64,000 nt of DNA from Megalonaias nervosa (GCA_016617855.1 JAECUM010009703.1:1-64000), one strand, 5' to 3'. Numbered from the stretch's first letter, positions 61,260 to 63,764 are shown. Notes: generated by a model from the letters alone, not told the origin. Numbers and translations are program-made.

Positions 61260-62180
61260 TATTAATAGTAGTTGTTATATAGTTACATTTCTTTGCCCAT
61301 TTTGCATTTAAAATTCATATAAAGTTAAATAATTGTTGCATTTAATTTGTAATGTTGTTATTCATGGATTCCGCATGGATTTACACTTGAATTACATCTG
61401 TGTGTTGGATTTTATCATTGGATCCTTTCCTTTATTGTGGAAATATTAAACCAGTACAAGCGTGGACATTTTTTCTCATAGGTAAGTCGTATTTTATTTT
61501 TATTATAATACTTGTGTGCTACCATACGTAAGTTGAGCAAATACCGCGATAATATAGAGTTGTTCCCCCATGGTACGTTAATCTGGGTCAGCCATCGTAT
61601 GCTGTTTTATTTACATTTGAGCGCTTCGTTTGACAAAGAGTTTTTGTAGGAATAGAAAGAGGGAAAGTCATTGAAACTTGACAAATTAAAAGTAAGCAAC
61701 AATATCAAAACAGTTTTATATGTACCAGTAAGAACATTATGTACCGCGATAATACAGCGTCCCAGGCTAATGCACTTTTATTGTCCTCAACTTCGAAAGG
61801 GGTCTCATAACGCATCATTATCATATCTACATGTACTTACATTTTAATGCCCACTGCTGCATAGGATTTCCCATAACTGCACTCAGTAATGAGTTACTTA
61901 AGATCATCAGTGTATCATTTAAACAAGAGGATTCTCCCACCGATAGTTTCAGATTGTTTTCATCAGCCATCATAATACTAGAATAAAAACCACCCATTTC
62001 CCCTATCTGGGGCCTCATTTCTTCAAATATTGAGGTTAGAACATGGGTCGCTCGTATCTTAGAGCTGATGAATGCGTGTAATCCAATTATTTTGTCAGAA
62101 TAAGTTAGACCGTCACAAACTCCATTTGAAATTGAAATTAAAACCACACAAACTGCACATAATTTCCAGAATTCTCCCAT
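9275..62180 (-). CDS. NRF-6-like membrane O-acyltransferase gene (10 exons seen, 3' end missing)
   Basis: Ten minus-strand exons join in frame (1,592 coding nt, 530 codons plus 2 nt); each intron has GT..AG ends and the exon phases agree without adjustment. The predicted protein starts with a signal peptide, then an NRF domain (extracellular, cysteine-containing, with 'WALKFIDASGK' and 'GSYDEC' motifs), a membrane segment, a Ser/His/Gln-rich loop, and the first part of an acyltransferase-3 domain with 'GIRFLSISWVVLGHVY', 'VDTFFILSG', 'WWKNLLYINN' and 'WSWYLANDMQFF'. This architecture is that of the nose-resistant-to-fluoxetine-6 family of multipass membrane proteins, named from C. elegans and implicated there in uptake or transport of drugs and lipids; the substrate here is unknown. 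Family members are usually somewhat longer, so about 150-250 C-terminal residues with further membrane helices are missing. No later exon was recognised between 1 and 9,274, so they probably lie outside the window. Confidence 0.9.
9505..9549. repeat. (CATA)n microsatellite
   Basis: Tandem ATAC/CATA with one interruption, next to the 5' LTR of the Gmr1-like element. Confidence 0.95.
9581..11701 (+). repeat. 5' LTR of Gmr1-like copy 1, interrupted by a nested transposon
   Basis: Begins TGTTATGTATATG and ends CATGTAACA. It aligns to the 3' LTR (16,694-17,590) except for an insertion of about 1.24 kb at 10,107-11,341. Without this it would be about 880 bp, close to the 897-bp 3' LTR. The differences between LTRs are scattered substitutions and small indels, so the insertion is old. 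Confidence 0.88.
10107..11341. mobile_element. PIF/Harbinger-like DNA transposon remnant inside the 5' LTR
   Basis: Bounded by short inverted repeats (GACCTTATGCCA and TGGCGATAGGTC, imperfect) and flanked by AATT on both sides, where the other LTR has a single AATT. The frame at 10,907-11,311 contains 'INGTYVYANK', 'AINC', 'QLIVHATCHYPSKF' and 'FRQSGYCQNY', resembling the DDE nuclease region of Harbinger transposases (IDGTH..., N.Q...DA...I......S.HDS...R.S). The upstream half, helix-turn-helix protein and later catalytic residues are not recognisable, so it is degraded. Family assignment is moderate; the ends and insertion are clear from the LTR comparison. Confidence 0.65.
11702..11865 (+). 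other. Primer-binding site and gag leader of Gmr1-like copy 1
   Basis: Immediately after the 5' LTR comes AGGAAATTGGGTGCTCATCC. The second copy has the equivalent AGAGAAAATTGGGGTTCTCG just inside its 5' LTR, so a TTGGG-containing site adjacent to the LTR is conserved and is the expected place for the tRNA primer. The tRNA used is not identified. Confidence 0.6.
11866..13015 (+). pseudogene. gag of Gmr1-like copy 1 (capsid, SCAN-like), frameshifted
   Basis: The ATG at 11,866 opens 'MSSKVEIFLSNPTQEQLIV', then a stop/frameshift near 11,920. A Lys/Glu/Gln-rich helical stretch (12,120-12,440) follows, then 'LVPPFSEVDKYFPYFQKVAE' and, after a second frameshift near 12,690, the capsid C-terminal half 'YRQKFRNYKK', 'SLRQLVLLEEFKNCVHSDI', 'AAHAADEYF'. 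The same order is uninterrupted in copy 2. The C-terminal half resembles the SCAN domain of vertebrate zinc-finger proteins. Gag packages the RNA; this copy cannot be translated in one frame. Confidence 0.82.
13016..14069 (+). pseudogene. zinc knuckle and protease of Gmr1-like copy 1, broken
   Basis: A CCHC-type knuckle starts at 13,117 (CTYCKKKGHVISD) but its last Cys is replaced by Asn; copy 2 retains the Cys. An aspartic protease signature 'ILRDTGASQSLLLSG' lies at 13,368-13,412, with catalytic D-T-G at 13,381-13,389. The frame is lost near 13,425 and resumes at 13,514-14,032 ('LLGNDLVGDKVVVNP', 'AVTRAMAKKALENDID'), a linker shared almost word for word with copy 2. Confidence 0.8.
14070..14640 (+). 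pseudogene. integrase of Gmr1-like copy 1 (upstream of RT), truncated
   Basis: An HHCC zinc finger is present: 'HLGINKTYHKIMNHFYWPK' then 'CKYYRSCHTCQMV' (H-x7-H ... C-x2-C). The catalytic core begins 'IMVDSDGPLPKTKSGNQYLL', giving the first Asp. After a frameshift in a T run near 14,480 comes 'QSDQGSNFMSGIFQ', the second Asp motif. The third catalytic residue (Glu) and the C-terminal part are missing, so the core is truncated before the linker to RT. The important point is position: integrase precedes RT by about 600 bp. Confidence 0.88.
15093..15178 (+). repeat. 43-bp perfect tandem duplication in RT
   Basis: Positions 15,093-15,135 and 15,136-15,178 are identical (starting CCCTCTCAAACAGG). 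43 is not a multiple of three, so the duplication shifts the reading frame between 'NPLKQEYLKKEIQYL' and its repeat. Confidence 0.95.
15316..15562 (+). mobile_element. tRNA-derived SINE (type B) inserted in the RT region
   Basis: The head has a tRNA-like A box (GTGGCCGAGTGGTCTAAAGC) and B box (GGTTCAAGTCT), resembling Leu/Ser tRNA. The body ends GCTGAAAAATGGCGTTAAA. It is flanked by near-identical 13-bp repeats TCCATCACCAAGA (15,303-15,315) and TCCATTGCCAAGA (15,563-15,575), read as the target duplication. Removing it restores the RT sequence. Same family as 31,858-32,100, 38,490-38,735 and 40,608-40,850. Confidence 0.88.
16116..16564 (+). pseudogene. RNase H of Gmr1-like copy 1, end of pol
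   Basis: Reads 'APNFSQSFKLSIDASDVGVG', 'AVLIQEDKNGVDHPVCYFSK' and 'IEKECLALILALQHFEVYIS', a Ty3/gypsy RNase H with the DAS and E catalytic motifs, but with in-frame stops. The last words, 'GKDNLIADALS', end about 120 bp before the 3' LTR with no integrase behind them. That fixes RNase H as the last pol domain. Confidence 0.87.
16682..16693 (+). other. Polypurine tract of Gmr1-like copy 1
   Basis: TAAGGGGGGAAG directly abuts the 3' LTR start TGTTATG, the standard place and composition for the plus-strand primer of an LTR retrotransposon. Confidence 0.85.
16694..17590 (+). repeat. 3' LTR of Gmr1-like copy 1
   Basis: 897 bp from TGTTATG to CATAACA. Aligns along its length to the 5' LTR apart from the nested transposon in the latter. 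Confidence 0.9.
17878..18043 (-). CDS. NRF-6-like gene, exon 9
   Basis: Acceptor ATTTCAG, donor GTAAGT. Reads 'RLTPPYMLIFMVYVVLFQYW', then 'SDGPLWPQ', 'KDHCQSFWWKNLLYINNLFP' and 'TMET'. R.TP.Y and C...WW.NLLYINN are standard NRF-6 family motifs. Ends in phase 0, so exon 10 must begin with a whole codon, as observed. Confidence 0.93.
18200..18528 (-). mobile_element. tRNA-derived SINE (type A), best copy
   Basis: On the minus strand the head folds as a tRNA: GGTGGCCTAGTGGTTAGAGC (A box) and GGTTCGATCC (B box), with a seven-base anticodon loop CTCGGAT closed by a TCCGC/GCGGG stem, i.e. a Pro(CGG)-like head. The body (ACTGGTCGGCCTGGTGTCAG, ATGATGCCCCAGTGCTAG) is shared with 41,868-42,200, 50,196-50,340 and 60,050-60,195. 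It ends in a GATGTGATGTGATT-like tail. Confidence 0.85.
18529..19456. other. Intron 8 stretch, nothing recognised
   Basis: Between the type A SINE and the 38-bp repeat. Contains a short duplicated motif (CAGACCCAGATCTGCC / GATCCTGATCTGCC with 'cattgcataatg' and 'cattatggga') but no gene. Confidence 0.6.
19457..19618 (+). repeat. 38-bp tandem repeat, 4.3 units
   Basis: Units of GAGATGCCATTAAACGGTAA + TACAAATATAATTATTTT start at 19,457, 19,495, 19,533 and 19,571, nearly identical (single-base changes at ACGG/ACAG/ACGA). Confidence 0.96.
20740..21830 (+). repeat. Cluster of ~130-bp degenerate 'aagatggc' units, cluster 1
   Basis: About eight units, each with 'aaaaccccatgttgatatga', then 'attttcaagatggctgctg', 'ggccatactggatgtcaga', and 'ttcatttaggaccaactaga'. 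The last unit runs into a fixed end ('tggacagacaatgaccacag ... aagctcttctggtttatgac'). Same structure and end as 25,200-26,275. Non-coding. Confidence 0.88.
22002..22100 (-). CDS. NRF-6-like gene, exon 8
   Basis: Acceptor TGTATTACAG, donor GTAAGT. Completes 'SG' and reads 'LLLSYLSLREMQKCQSLRKF' then 'KWGLFYFHRLWR'. This matches the LSG-LL..Y followed by the basic 'Y.HR..R' segment of the family. It lies between two clusters of non-coding repeats. Confidence 0.9.
22132..22165. repeat. (TAA)n microsatellite
   Basis: AATAATAATAATAATAATAA and onward, just upstream (gene sense) of exon 8. Confidence 0.95.
22515..22765 (+). repeat. ~51-bp tandem repeat, about 5 units
   Basis: Repeating TTATATTAGTACCTAATAAG + CCCATCCCCTTTTACAAGGT + AACCTCCCTAA with small variations. 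Confidence 0.92.
23330..24420 (+). pseudogene. mariner-family transposase, decayed
   Basis: Three frames together follow a mariner transposase: 'KIQELLGYSPTNIQADL' near the start; 'LKNHLKLRNICARWDLNLMT', 'AKQLLAK' and 'FNEIVKGDETWIYFLEPNS' (first catalytic Asp) at 23,720-23,910; 'LLHDNTLPDG' (second Asp, 24,112-24,140); 'PPYSPNLAP' (third, Asp changed to Asn) near 24,170-24,200; and 'REHFEGMH' at the end. HDN and PP.SPDLAP are mariner hallmarks. Frameshifts and stops make it inactive. Terminal inverted repeats were not resolved. Lies in intron 7. Confidence 0.85.
25200..26275 (+). repeat. Cluster of ~130-bp degenerate 'aagatggc' units, cluster 2
   Basis: Another eight or so units in the same orientation with the same terminal block ('cataagctcttctggtctatgac', complete motif spread over 26,235-26,265). 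The dead mariner lies between the two clusters. Confidence 0.87.
26280..27985. other. Intron 7 stretch, nothing recognised
   Basis: AT-rich intronic sequence with one short (ATA)n run near 27,050. No exon is expected here: exons 7 and 8 join in frame. Confidence 0.6.
27988..29336. mobile_element. TA-flanked DNA transposon, copy 2 (inverted relative to copy 1)
   Basis: Starts CACCTCTCCCTCCATAACTT after TA (27,986-27,987) and ends AAGTTATCAAGGGAGTAGTG before TA (29,337-29,338). Internal block TTTGCATGCCTTTTAACTTT (28,751-28,770) matches the reverse complement of copy 1 near 7,095-7,115. Size 1,349 bp; no transposase recognised. Confidence 0.8.
29665..30057 (-). CDS. Unrecognised open frame, 130 codons
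   Basis: Open frame in intron 7 beginning 'MLKNPENLFIHGKFGSWFHI'. It is rich in Lys, His and Asn with no membrane segment, signal peptide or known motif. It overlaps a TAGTCTGGTTCCCTG end at 29,965. There are no splice or promoter signs that would make it a gene; it may be a repeat-derived fragment or chance. Confidence 0.15.
   Translation of the reverse strand: MLKNPENLFIHGKFGSWFHIRISEISQGTRLTLQQHLRHFKQHLFVHVNHLHDETVDYRIFFKMVSSKRCNFKKKGKISLLKSINNQHRRIKRNIQILVNKIWKGHNYVYWTSHANLSLTCDGDVIAVFM
30282..30378 (-). CDS. NRF-6-like gene, exon 7
   Basis: Acceptor TGTATTTCAG, donor GTAAGA. With one base from exon 6 it reads 'ENVVPFLLTMLNRWSFQAII' then 'NATVAVDTFFILS'. The family has a strongly conserved VDTFF.LSG segment in the second membrane helix of the catalytic domain. 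Ends two bases into the Ser codon that exon 8 completes. Confidence 0.92.
30379..31857. other. Intron 6 stretch, nothing recognised
   Basis: Between exon 7 and the type B SINE. No frame or repeat of note; exons 6 and 7 join in phase. Confidence 0.6.
31858..32100 (-). mobile_element. SINE type B in intron 6
   Basis: Reverse-complement copy of the SINE at 15,316: shares GCTACTGGCAAGCTTTCTCG, the tRNA-like box GAGTGGTCTAAAGCACTTGA (as complement) and the GGTTTAACACCACTTTTCGG tail. Lies between exons 6 and 7. Confidence 0.8.
32403..32570 (-). CDS. NRF-6-like gene, exon 6: start of acyltransferase-3 domain
   Basis: Acceptor TCTTTGCAG, donor GTATAT. Reads 'GLCGRLLVSFSVYTNGSKLL' then 'STKQGSGMLAAVNGIRFLSI' and 'SWVVLGHVYAIGAFST'. 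The G.L....GIRFLS..WV.LGH.Y stretch is the hallmark N-terminus of the acyltransferase-3 domain; the His of LGH is the conserved residue expected to be needed for acyl transfer. Confidence 0.93.
32994..33238 (-). CDS. NRF-6-like gene, exon 5: first membrane segment and loop
   Basis: Acceptor CTTTCAG before 33,238 and donor GTACGG after 32,994. It begins with a hydrophobic segment 'SVCSIFLLLMAAGTMYDVFV', the membrane span that links the NRF domain to the acyltransferase domain. A polar loop of about 55 residues follows, rich in Ser, His, Asn and Gln and ending 'EPYQP'. This loop is usually variable in length in the family. Confidence 0.9.
33860..34620 (+). repeat. Degenerate ~120-145-bp tandem repeat, 4-5 units
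   Basis: CCAATCAGATGCAA-type motifs recur near 33,882, 33,998, 34,147 and 34,292, and TTTGATCAAAATC motifs near 34,106, 34,240 and 34,580. Interrupted by the MITE at 34,380-34,568. Confidence 0.75.
34380..34568. mobile_element. 189-bp MITE with CAGTGGTCCC inverted ends
   Basis: Left end CAGTGGTCCCCCTCTTA, right end the reverse complement (one base longer G run), flanked by TA at 34,378-34,379 and 34,569-34,570. It interrupts a ~130-145-bp tandem repeat: joined flanks give GGCC TA TTTATAAAGTTTGATC, matching GGTCTATTTATCAAGTTTGA in the neighbouring unit. CAGTGG ends with TA duplication fit pogo/Tigger-type MITEs. Confidence 0.82.
34631..35012 (+). repeat. Diverged LTR fragment related to the Gmr1-like LTRs
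   Basis: Shares, in order, TGTTCTTGGAAAGAGATATT, GTGATTCAACAAAAGACTGT, TTAGGACTTGTGTC..., GGGGAAATGAATTATTTGTA, and GCAAAGCTCACTCTTTTCTA with the right-hand part of the Gmr1-like LTR (17,240-17,570). No internal element is attached, so it is a solo or truncated LTR of an older subfamily. Confidence 0.65.
35020..36139. other. Intron 4 stretch, nothing recognised
   Basis: Sequence between the LTR fragment and DIRS-like copy 2. Short open frames only, none with family features. Confidence 0.55.
36140..39740 (-). mobile_element. DIRS-like retrotransposon remnant, copy 2
   Basis: Shares long blocks with 2,040-4,130, for example GATCCTGAGAGGGCC/GATCCTGAGGGGGCC and the end block GGAGGGCTGGAC...AGTAGTTCTCCTA. 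On the minus strand at 36,778-36,842 it reads 'AWLHVPTHMASRKFLQFACK', the DIRS-type RT block equivalent to LKDAYLHVPIH..SRKFLRF, and at 36,590-36,690 'HLGLEFNIQ', the downstream RT block. Region 37,300-38,300 resembles the gag side. A SINE is inserted at 38,490-38,735. Lies in intron 4, ending within about 80 bp of exon 4. Confidence 0.65.
38490..38735 (-). mobile_element. SINE type B in DIRS-like copy 2
   Basis: Well preserved: AGAAGCTACTGGCAAGCTTT, TCGAACCCACGCAGAC and GTGGCCGAGTGGTC (complement) near the end, GGGGCCCC at the tip. A (TTG)n microsatellite (38,475-38,497) forms its 3' tail (CAA repeats on the minus strand). Confidence 0.85.
39775..39874 (-). CDS. NRF-6-like gene, exon 4
   Basis: Acceptor GTACTTTCAG, donor GTGAGT. 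It was found because exons 3 and 5 have incompatible phases; this 100-bp piece supplies exactly the needed phase (1 in, 2 out). It reads 'VLSLLGNSTAPLQSNRVICK' then 'AKELEYDTRAIIVL' and runs straight into the membrane segment of exon 5. The single Cys before an acidic stretch fits the family pattern. A dispersed DIRS-like repeat starts within about 80 bp downstream of the donor. Confidence 0.85.
39990..40600 (-). repeat. Diverged LTR fragment, minus orientation
   Basis: Contains AACAAATAATTTATTTCCCT and neighbouring blocks in the same order as the reverse complement of the Gmr1-like LTR (compare 58,850-58,900), with CCTTAAAG/CAAAAGT-type drift. Ends are not precise. A SINE begins just to the right. 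Confidence 0.5.
40608..40850 (-). mobile_element. SINE type B in intron 3
   Basis: Same family; TTGCTGTTGTTGTTGTTATA tail, AAGCTATTGGCAAGCTTTCT body and GCTTTAGACCACTCGAGGAC head (complement strand). Confidence 0.8.
41630..41800 (+). repeat. ~58-bp tandem repeat, 3 units
   Basis: Three degenerate copies of GACTACAGG(G/A)TGCTATACTTGA with ACTATGCA.. GTC.. between them, at about 41,650, 41,712 and 41,773. Confidence 0.75.
41868..42200 (+). mobile_element. SINE type A, copy 2
   Basis: Full-length relative of the copy at 18,200-18,528; head GTTGCCTAAGTGGTTAAAGC is followed by a C13 run in place of the T-loop side, then the shared body. Intron 3. Confidence 0.8.
42408..42498 (-). CDS. NRF-6-like gene, exon 3: end of NRF domain
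   Basis: Acceptor CATTCCAG, donor GTAACT. Reads 'GSDFPIGTLILGLCVPSTCS' then 'GEEIQSLYNA', matching the family signature LG.CVPS.C that closes the NRF domain. Ends one base into a codon. Phase agrees with exons 2 and 4. Confidence 0.9.
42499..43449. other. Intron 2 stretch, nothing recognised
   Basis: AT-rich sequence upstream (gene sense) of exon 3's acceptor. Short frames on the minus strand show no motif. Confidence 0.55.
43450..43826 (+). repeat. 34-bp minisatellite, about 11 units
   Basis: Units of CACAATGTTAAACTACAGTA + TAATTATAGTATTT. Some units carry TGTGATG in place of CACAATG/CACAACA, so the same core is joined to two different six-base starts. Intron 2. Confidence 0.95.
44212..44392 (+). 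repeat. Distant inverted repeat, left copy
   Basis: Shares ACTATAG, GTTTGTACCC, CAAAGAACTTCG, CATTCATTGATTT, GTGACCAGGGTGGCTCTAAC and TGTTTCAT with the reverse complement of 47,578-47,749. The blocks occur in the same order over about 170 bp. Confidence 0.7.
44970..45190. repeat. Long fold-back (arms about 85 bp)
   Basis: The left arm (44,970-45,058, starting TAGTTCGTTCCACACAGCAT) and right arm (45,107-45,190, ending ATGCTGTGTGGAACAAACTA) are inverted copies with few mismatches, separated by about 48 bp. This is a fold-back MITE or an inverted duplication. Intron 2. Confidence 0.9.
45830..46275 (+). repeat. LTR-like dispersed repeat, copy 1 end region
   Basis: Purine-rich stretch, then GGACAGGTGGAAAT, TGTTATTAAATTGTTATTC, and ATCGGCATTGCTGACTGGGG + GCTC. 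All of these recur in order at 54,500-54,925. The closing 'TGGGGGCTC' after a long AT-rich end looks like a retrovirus-type primer site after an LTR, but no internal genes follow. Assignment is tentative. Confidence 0.5.
47092..47215 (+). repeat. 31-bp tandem repeat, 4 units
   Basis: AAACCTTATGACTTTTACAA + AGAGTGAGAAT starting at 47,092, 47,123, 47,154 and 47,185, nearly identical. Confidence 0.95.
47343..47434. repeat. 92-bp imperfect hairpin
   Basis: CAAGGAAATCCCAGT at 47,343 and ACTGGGATTTCCTTG ending at 47,434 are perfectly inverted; imperfect pairing continues inward (TTACATTATTTGTCTCCCCA against TGGGGTGACAATATAACCCC). Confidence 0.85.
47578..47749 (-). repeat. Distant inverted repeat, right copy
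   Basis: Inverted partner of 44,212-44,392. Its outer end lies about 95 bp from the end of exon 2. The pair could be the ends of one 3.5-kb element or two separate MITE insertions. Confidence 0.7.
47844..48049 (-). CDS. NRF-6-like gene, exon 2: core of NRF domain
   Basis: The acceptor TTTGTAG lies just before 48,049 and the GTAAGT donor follows 47,844. With one base from exon 1 it reads 69 codons: 'FIDASGKISSGILDGN', 'WIGSYDECLSL', 'FTGQYCQLGIPV'. The DASGK..SG.L.GN and GSYDEC motifs are the most conserved part of the NRF domain and carry cysteines expected to form disulphides. Ends in phase 0. Confidence 0.92.
48504..48602 (+). repeat. ~32-bp tandem repeat, 3 units
   Basis: GGCAATTCACTTGGCAAGTT + GACATTTAAA(A) three times. 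Confidence 0.93.
48770..49560 (+). repeat. Degenerate ~28-bp minisatellite
   Basis: About 27 loose copies of TCTATAATGTCCATAGTGTC + TAGTCAGTG over 790 bp, with many indels. Confidence 0.92.
50196..50340 (+). mobile_element. SINE type A, fragment
   Basis: Short degraded copy: TAAGTGGTTAGACATAACAA, AACAGCTGCCTCGCTAGGCA and GACTGGTCAGCCTGGTGTCA match the type A body; the 3' part is lost after GACATGATGCC. Confidence 0.7.
50480..50527. repeat. (TA)n microsatellite
   Basis: TA dinucleotides interrupted by GATCTA. Confidence 0.95.
50817..50856. repeat. (ATAC)n microsatellite
   Basis: About ten uninterrupted tetranucleotides. Confidence 0.96.
54480..54930 (+). repeat. LTR-like dispersed repeat, copy 2 end region
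   Basis: Partner of 45,830-46,275: GGACAGGTGGAAATACTTGC, GTTATTAAATTGTTATTCCT, TATCGGCATTGCTGACTGGG + GGCTCGG. The upstream limit is uncertain and may extend back to about 53,400. Confidence 0.5.
55664..56091 (-). repeat. 3' LTR of Gmr1-like copy 2 (internally deleted)
   Basis: Matches both ends of the 901-bp 5' LTR but lacks about 470 bp in the middle: sequence jumps from GGTCGTTGTACTGA to GGCTTAGTGTTTACG, which are far apart in the 5' LTR. Confidence 0.82.
56227..56639 (-). pseudogene. RNase H of Gmr1-like copy 2
   Basis: Open from 56,632 to about 56,333: 'APNFNQSFKLSVDASEVGVG', 'KKLNKHQRNYSTIEKECLAL', 'ALQHFEVYISSAPSPVLVFS'; then a frameshift, and a tail ending 'GKDSLIADALSRV' and a stop at 56,227. 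The 3' LTR follows within about 140 bp, confirming that RNase H is the terminal pol domain here too. Confidence 0.85.
56640..56928 (-). pseudogene. Integrase N-terminal remnant of Gmr1-like copy 2
   Basis: On the minus strand reads 'VCYFIKNGILMRKWRPPKV', 'NYQIVVPNSYRQEILSLAHE' and 'TPLAGYLGINKT', matching the integrase N-terminus of copy 1, then switches abruptly at about 56,665 to sequence that precedes RNase H in copy 1. The first His of the finger is Tyr here. No catalytic core remains. Confidence 0.8.
56929..58542 (-). CDS. Open gag-protease frame of Gmr1-like copy 2 (537 codons)
   Basis: The longest open frame in the window. Residues ~1-45 are a charged Gln/Met/Glu/Arg coiled-coil ('EREREVRQMQMQMQREKDER'). 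Residues ~65-120 contain 'LVPPFLEEEVDSYFPYFEK'. Residues ~145-235 form a SCAN-like capsid half ('AYQQKFRNSRKP', 'YESLRQLVFLEEFRNCVHSD', 'ENAALAADS'). A complete CCHC knuckle 'CTYCKKKEHVIFDC' lies near residue 275, and the protease signature 'ILRDTGASQSLLLSG' near residue 360. The frame ends in the linker before integrase. No stop or frameshift is seen, unlike copy 1. The upstream N-terminus (as in copy 1) is disrupted, so the true start may be elsewhere. Confidence 0.85.
   Translation of the reverse strand: MELEIRQIQFQIEKIQMEREREVRQMQMQMQREKDEREFQIRMKEIELAKGKHSPTFDVIRNIKLVPPFLEEEVDSYFPYFEKVAENLKWPREYWTLLLQCVLTGRARNIYISLSLEQSADYDVVKDCILKGYELVPEAYQQKFRNSRKPNDKTYVEFAREKAQQFDRWCSSRKVNKDYESLRQLVFLEEFRNCVHSDIRMHLDEHEIDTIENAALAADSLSHKVPVVSKSFTQQSTGTKVFQPNTTPSKTQSGKTSKHQASDKLDSKSLSIPTCTYCKKKEHVIFDCFKLKYRHQNQDRPVPNALISKRSRSRSCIESNTFVGSNKPQSDFIMENYESFMLEGSISLLGDLANPIPIKILRDTGASQSLLLSGTLPFSEKSCSNESVLIQGVECGFVNVPLHSVNLSSDLVSGHVIVGIVSTLSIQGIHLLLGNDLAGDKIVVNPLVTDKPSLDQKVDSIEKEFPDLYPACAVTRAMAKKALENDIDKESIPLADTCIGQAFDEVTFTPCLDQSKGIDHSDPLLNAHSLLSNQDDK
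58785..59685 (-). repeat. 5' LTR of Gmr1-like copy 2
   Basis: On the minus strand it starts TGTTAGATATATG and ends CTTCACGTAACA. Shares the CAAAGCTTGTTTGCTTCACT region near its end with the LTRs of copy 1. The inner neighbour AGAGAAAATTGGGG is the likely primer site. Confidence 0.85.
60050..60195 (+). mobile_element. SINE type A, 3' fragment
   Basis: Contains CTCCAGTGCTAGATATCACT, AAACTGCCACACTG and CATCGTAGCGATATGACTGA, the 3' part of the type A SINE; no tRNA head. Confidence 0.7.
60200..61840. other. Intron 1, sequence next to exon 1; nothing recognised
   Basis: No exon or transposon recognised apart from a (TAA)n run. Exon 1 joins exon 2 in phase, so nothing is missing here. Confidence 0.55.
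61229..61256. repeat. (TAA)n microsatellite
   Basis: About nine trinucleotides in the sequence upstream of exon 1's donor region (intron 1, gene sense downstream). Confidence 0.9.
61841..62180 (-). CDS. NRF-6-like gene, exon 1: signal peptide and start of NRF domain
   Basis: Starts at the ATG at 62,180 and ends after one base of a codon at a GTAAGT donor (61,835-61,840). The first ~24 residues (MGEFWKLCAVCVVLISISNG, then VCDG) have a hydrophobic core typical of a secretion signal. The rest is helical NRF-domain sequence with a 'SSCLNDT' cysteine motif and ends in 'QWALK', which continues into exon 2. The reading frame is open for 117 codons, of which 113 are coding. Any upstream 5' UTR is not defined; a transposon (62,258-63,281) begins 78 bp upstream of the ATG. 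Confidence 0.9.
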
Positions 62181-62257
62181 GTTGATGATATTTCAGTATT
62201 GGTCCAAGTTGAACAATGTCTACGATAACTCTGCTCCTCCGCTAGTAGTATCTATGA

Positions 62258-63281
62258 GGGTAATCTGGTCATATTCCGACCACTGAGGTCGTTGACATGA
62301 GGTCGACAACTTCATCATTGAAACCGACTATTGTGTCCCTAACTACGATACGGGAAGCAGTCTATCGGGCTTCTTACAACATGTTTCATTATTCAAAAAG
62401 CATAATTTGAGTTCTTCTTACTGAAAAAAATATTTTATTATGACCATATGCGCTGGGGTCAGTCCGACCGTGTTGTGGCTTATTCCGACCTCTGATATGT
62501 GTAATTCCGACCACCATATCTGGACCGTATATATATACAAGTTTCATCTGTGAAATACAAAGATTTTGTTTATCTTGACAGATTTGAAAGCTTTTAATTG
62601 TTTTTTTTTTTCAGATAGAGAAATAACAGATAGAAAGCGATATTGCTACATAGATAGTTGTGGATGTTGTTATAGAGATAATTGTGGAGAGAATTAACAT
62701 TTTATTTTTATTTAGATTTATACCTTTAATTTTTTTATTTATTTGTTTTTAATTATGTATTTATTCGGGGGGGGGGTCTTCACAGTTCAATACAAACTAA
62801 TCATAATTCTACATTTTTTTAAGCTTGTGTTCTTGGTCGGAATTGCCCTCTTATGAAAAATAGCCTGGGGTAAATTCGACCACTATAGAGAATATTGCAT
62901 ACTATTGTTATTTATCATAAAACTGGTGCAATTTTTGCTTTTTTAGAGAGACAAAGCATTATTTAAAAGATACGATAGCGTAATTATTATGTTATTGAAA
63001 GCTATATAAATCTTGGATGATTGATGCCTGACTAGGGTCCTGAATAAAAAAAAAAATTATCAATGCCGTTTCTGGACTCGTGCGGAAGCGAGATTAATGA
63101 GATTATTACGTCATTTTGTCACGCGATGCACTAATGGAAACATCTTTACTAATTTCCATACGCACGTGCACAAATAAAAACAAAGAACACAGCAATTAAT
63201 TTGCATATCTTTGTTGTAAACTGCGGGAGGTAAATCCACGGTCGGAATTACCCTACTGGTCGGAATATGACCAAGTTACCC
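62258..63281. mobile_element. 1-kb MITE-like element with 25-bp inverted ends, just upstream of the gene
   Basis: The left end GGGTAATCTGGTCATATTCC... and the right end ...GGAATATGACCAAGTTACCC are inverted copies over 25 bp with two mismatches. The motif TTCCGACC (or its complement) recurs near the ends and inside (62,460-62,520; 62,830-62,880; 63,240), so subterminal repeats are dense. No coding frame. A target duplication is not obvious. It starts 78 bp upstream of the NRF-6-like ATG. Confidence 0.75.
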
Positions 63282-63350
63282 GAATGGAAAAGACATTATG
63301 AGCTTTACAAGGTCACGTGACTGGTATCACTATTTACATAACATTGCTGT

Positions 63351-63353
<3 letters not shown>

Positions 63354-63398
<45 letters not shown>
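63354..63398. repeat. (TA)n microsatellite
   Basis: About 22 AT dinucleotides, right of the 1-kb MITE. Confidence 0.97.
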
Positions 63399-63401
<3 letters not shown>

Positions 63402-63764
63402 AAAACTGTCATGAGCGGCCTCTGCTATGAGCAGCCACCTGTCATATCCGACCACAATCGTAATGCACGGATCGATTTTATGTGCGACCACCTGCTGAAC
63501 GCGACCAGCGACCGCGATGTCTTGGCAAAATATGCATTTCGACACTGCTATGAACGACCGCATGCAAAAACGAGGATAAACTCCACCGACCTTTATTTAA
63601 TCCCTGTAAGAACGACTGCTCATACCATTCTAAATAAAAACAAAAAAAAAAAATTAAAAATTAAAAAAATAGGCTGGCTACCAGTGTCTGAATCTATTAG
63701 CTATGTTTATAGTGTTTCATAGTTTCTGTCGTAAACCAGACTAAAGTATAGGCAGATTATTTCC

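Noticed and set aside
63351..63722. 123-codon frame starting in the (TA)n repeat
   Set aside because: Its N-terminus is translated microsatellite and the rest is a repeat-like sequence with Lys-rich tail; no family features.
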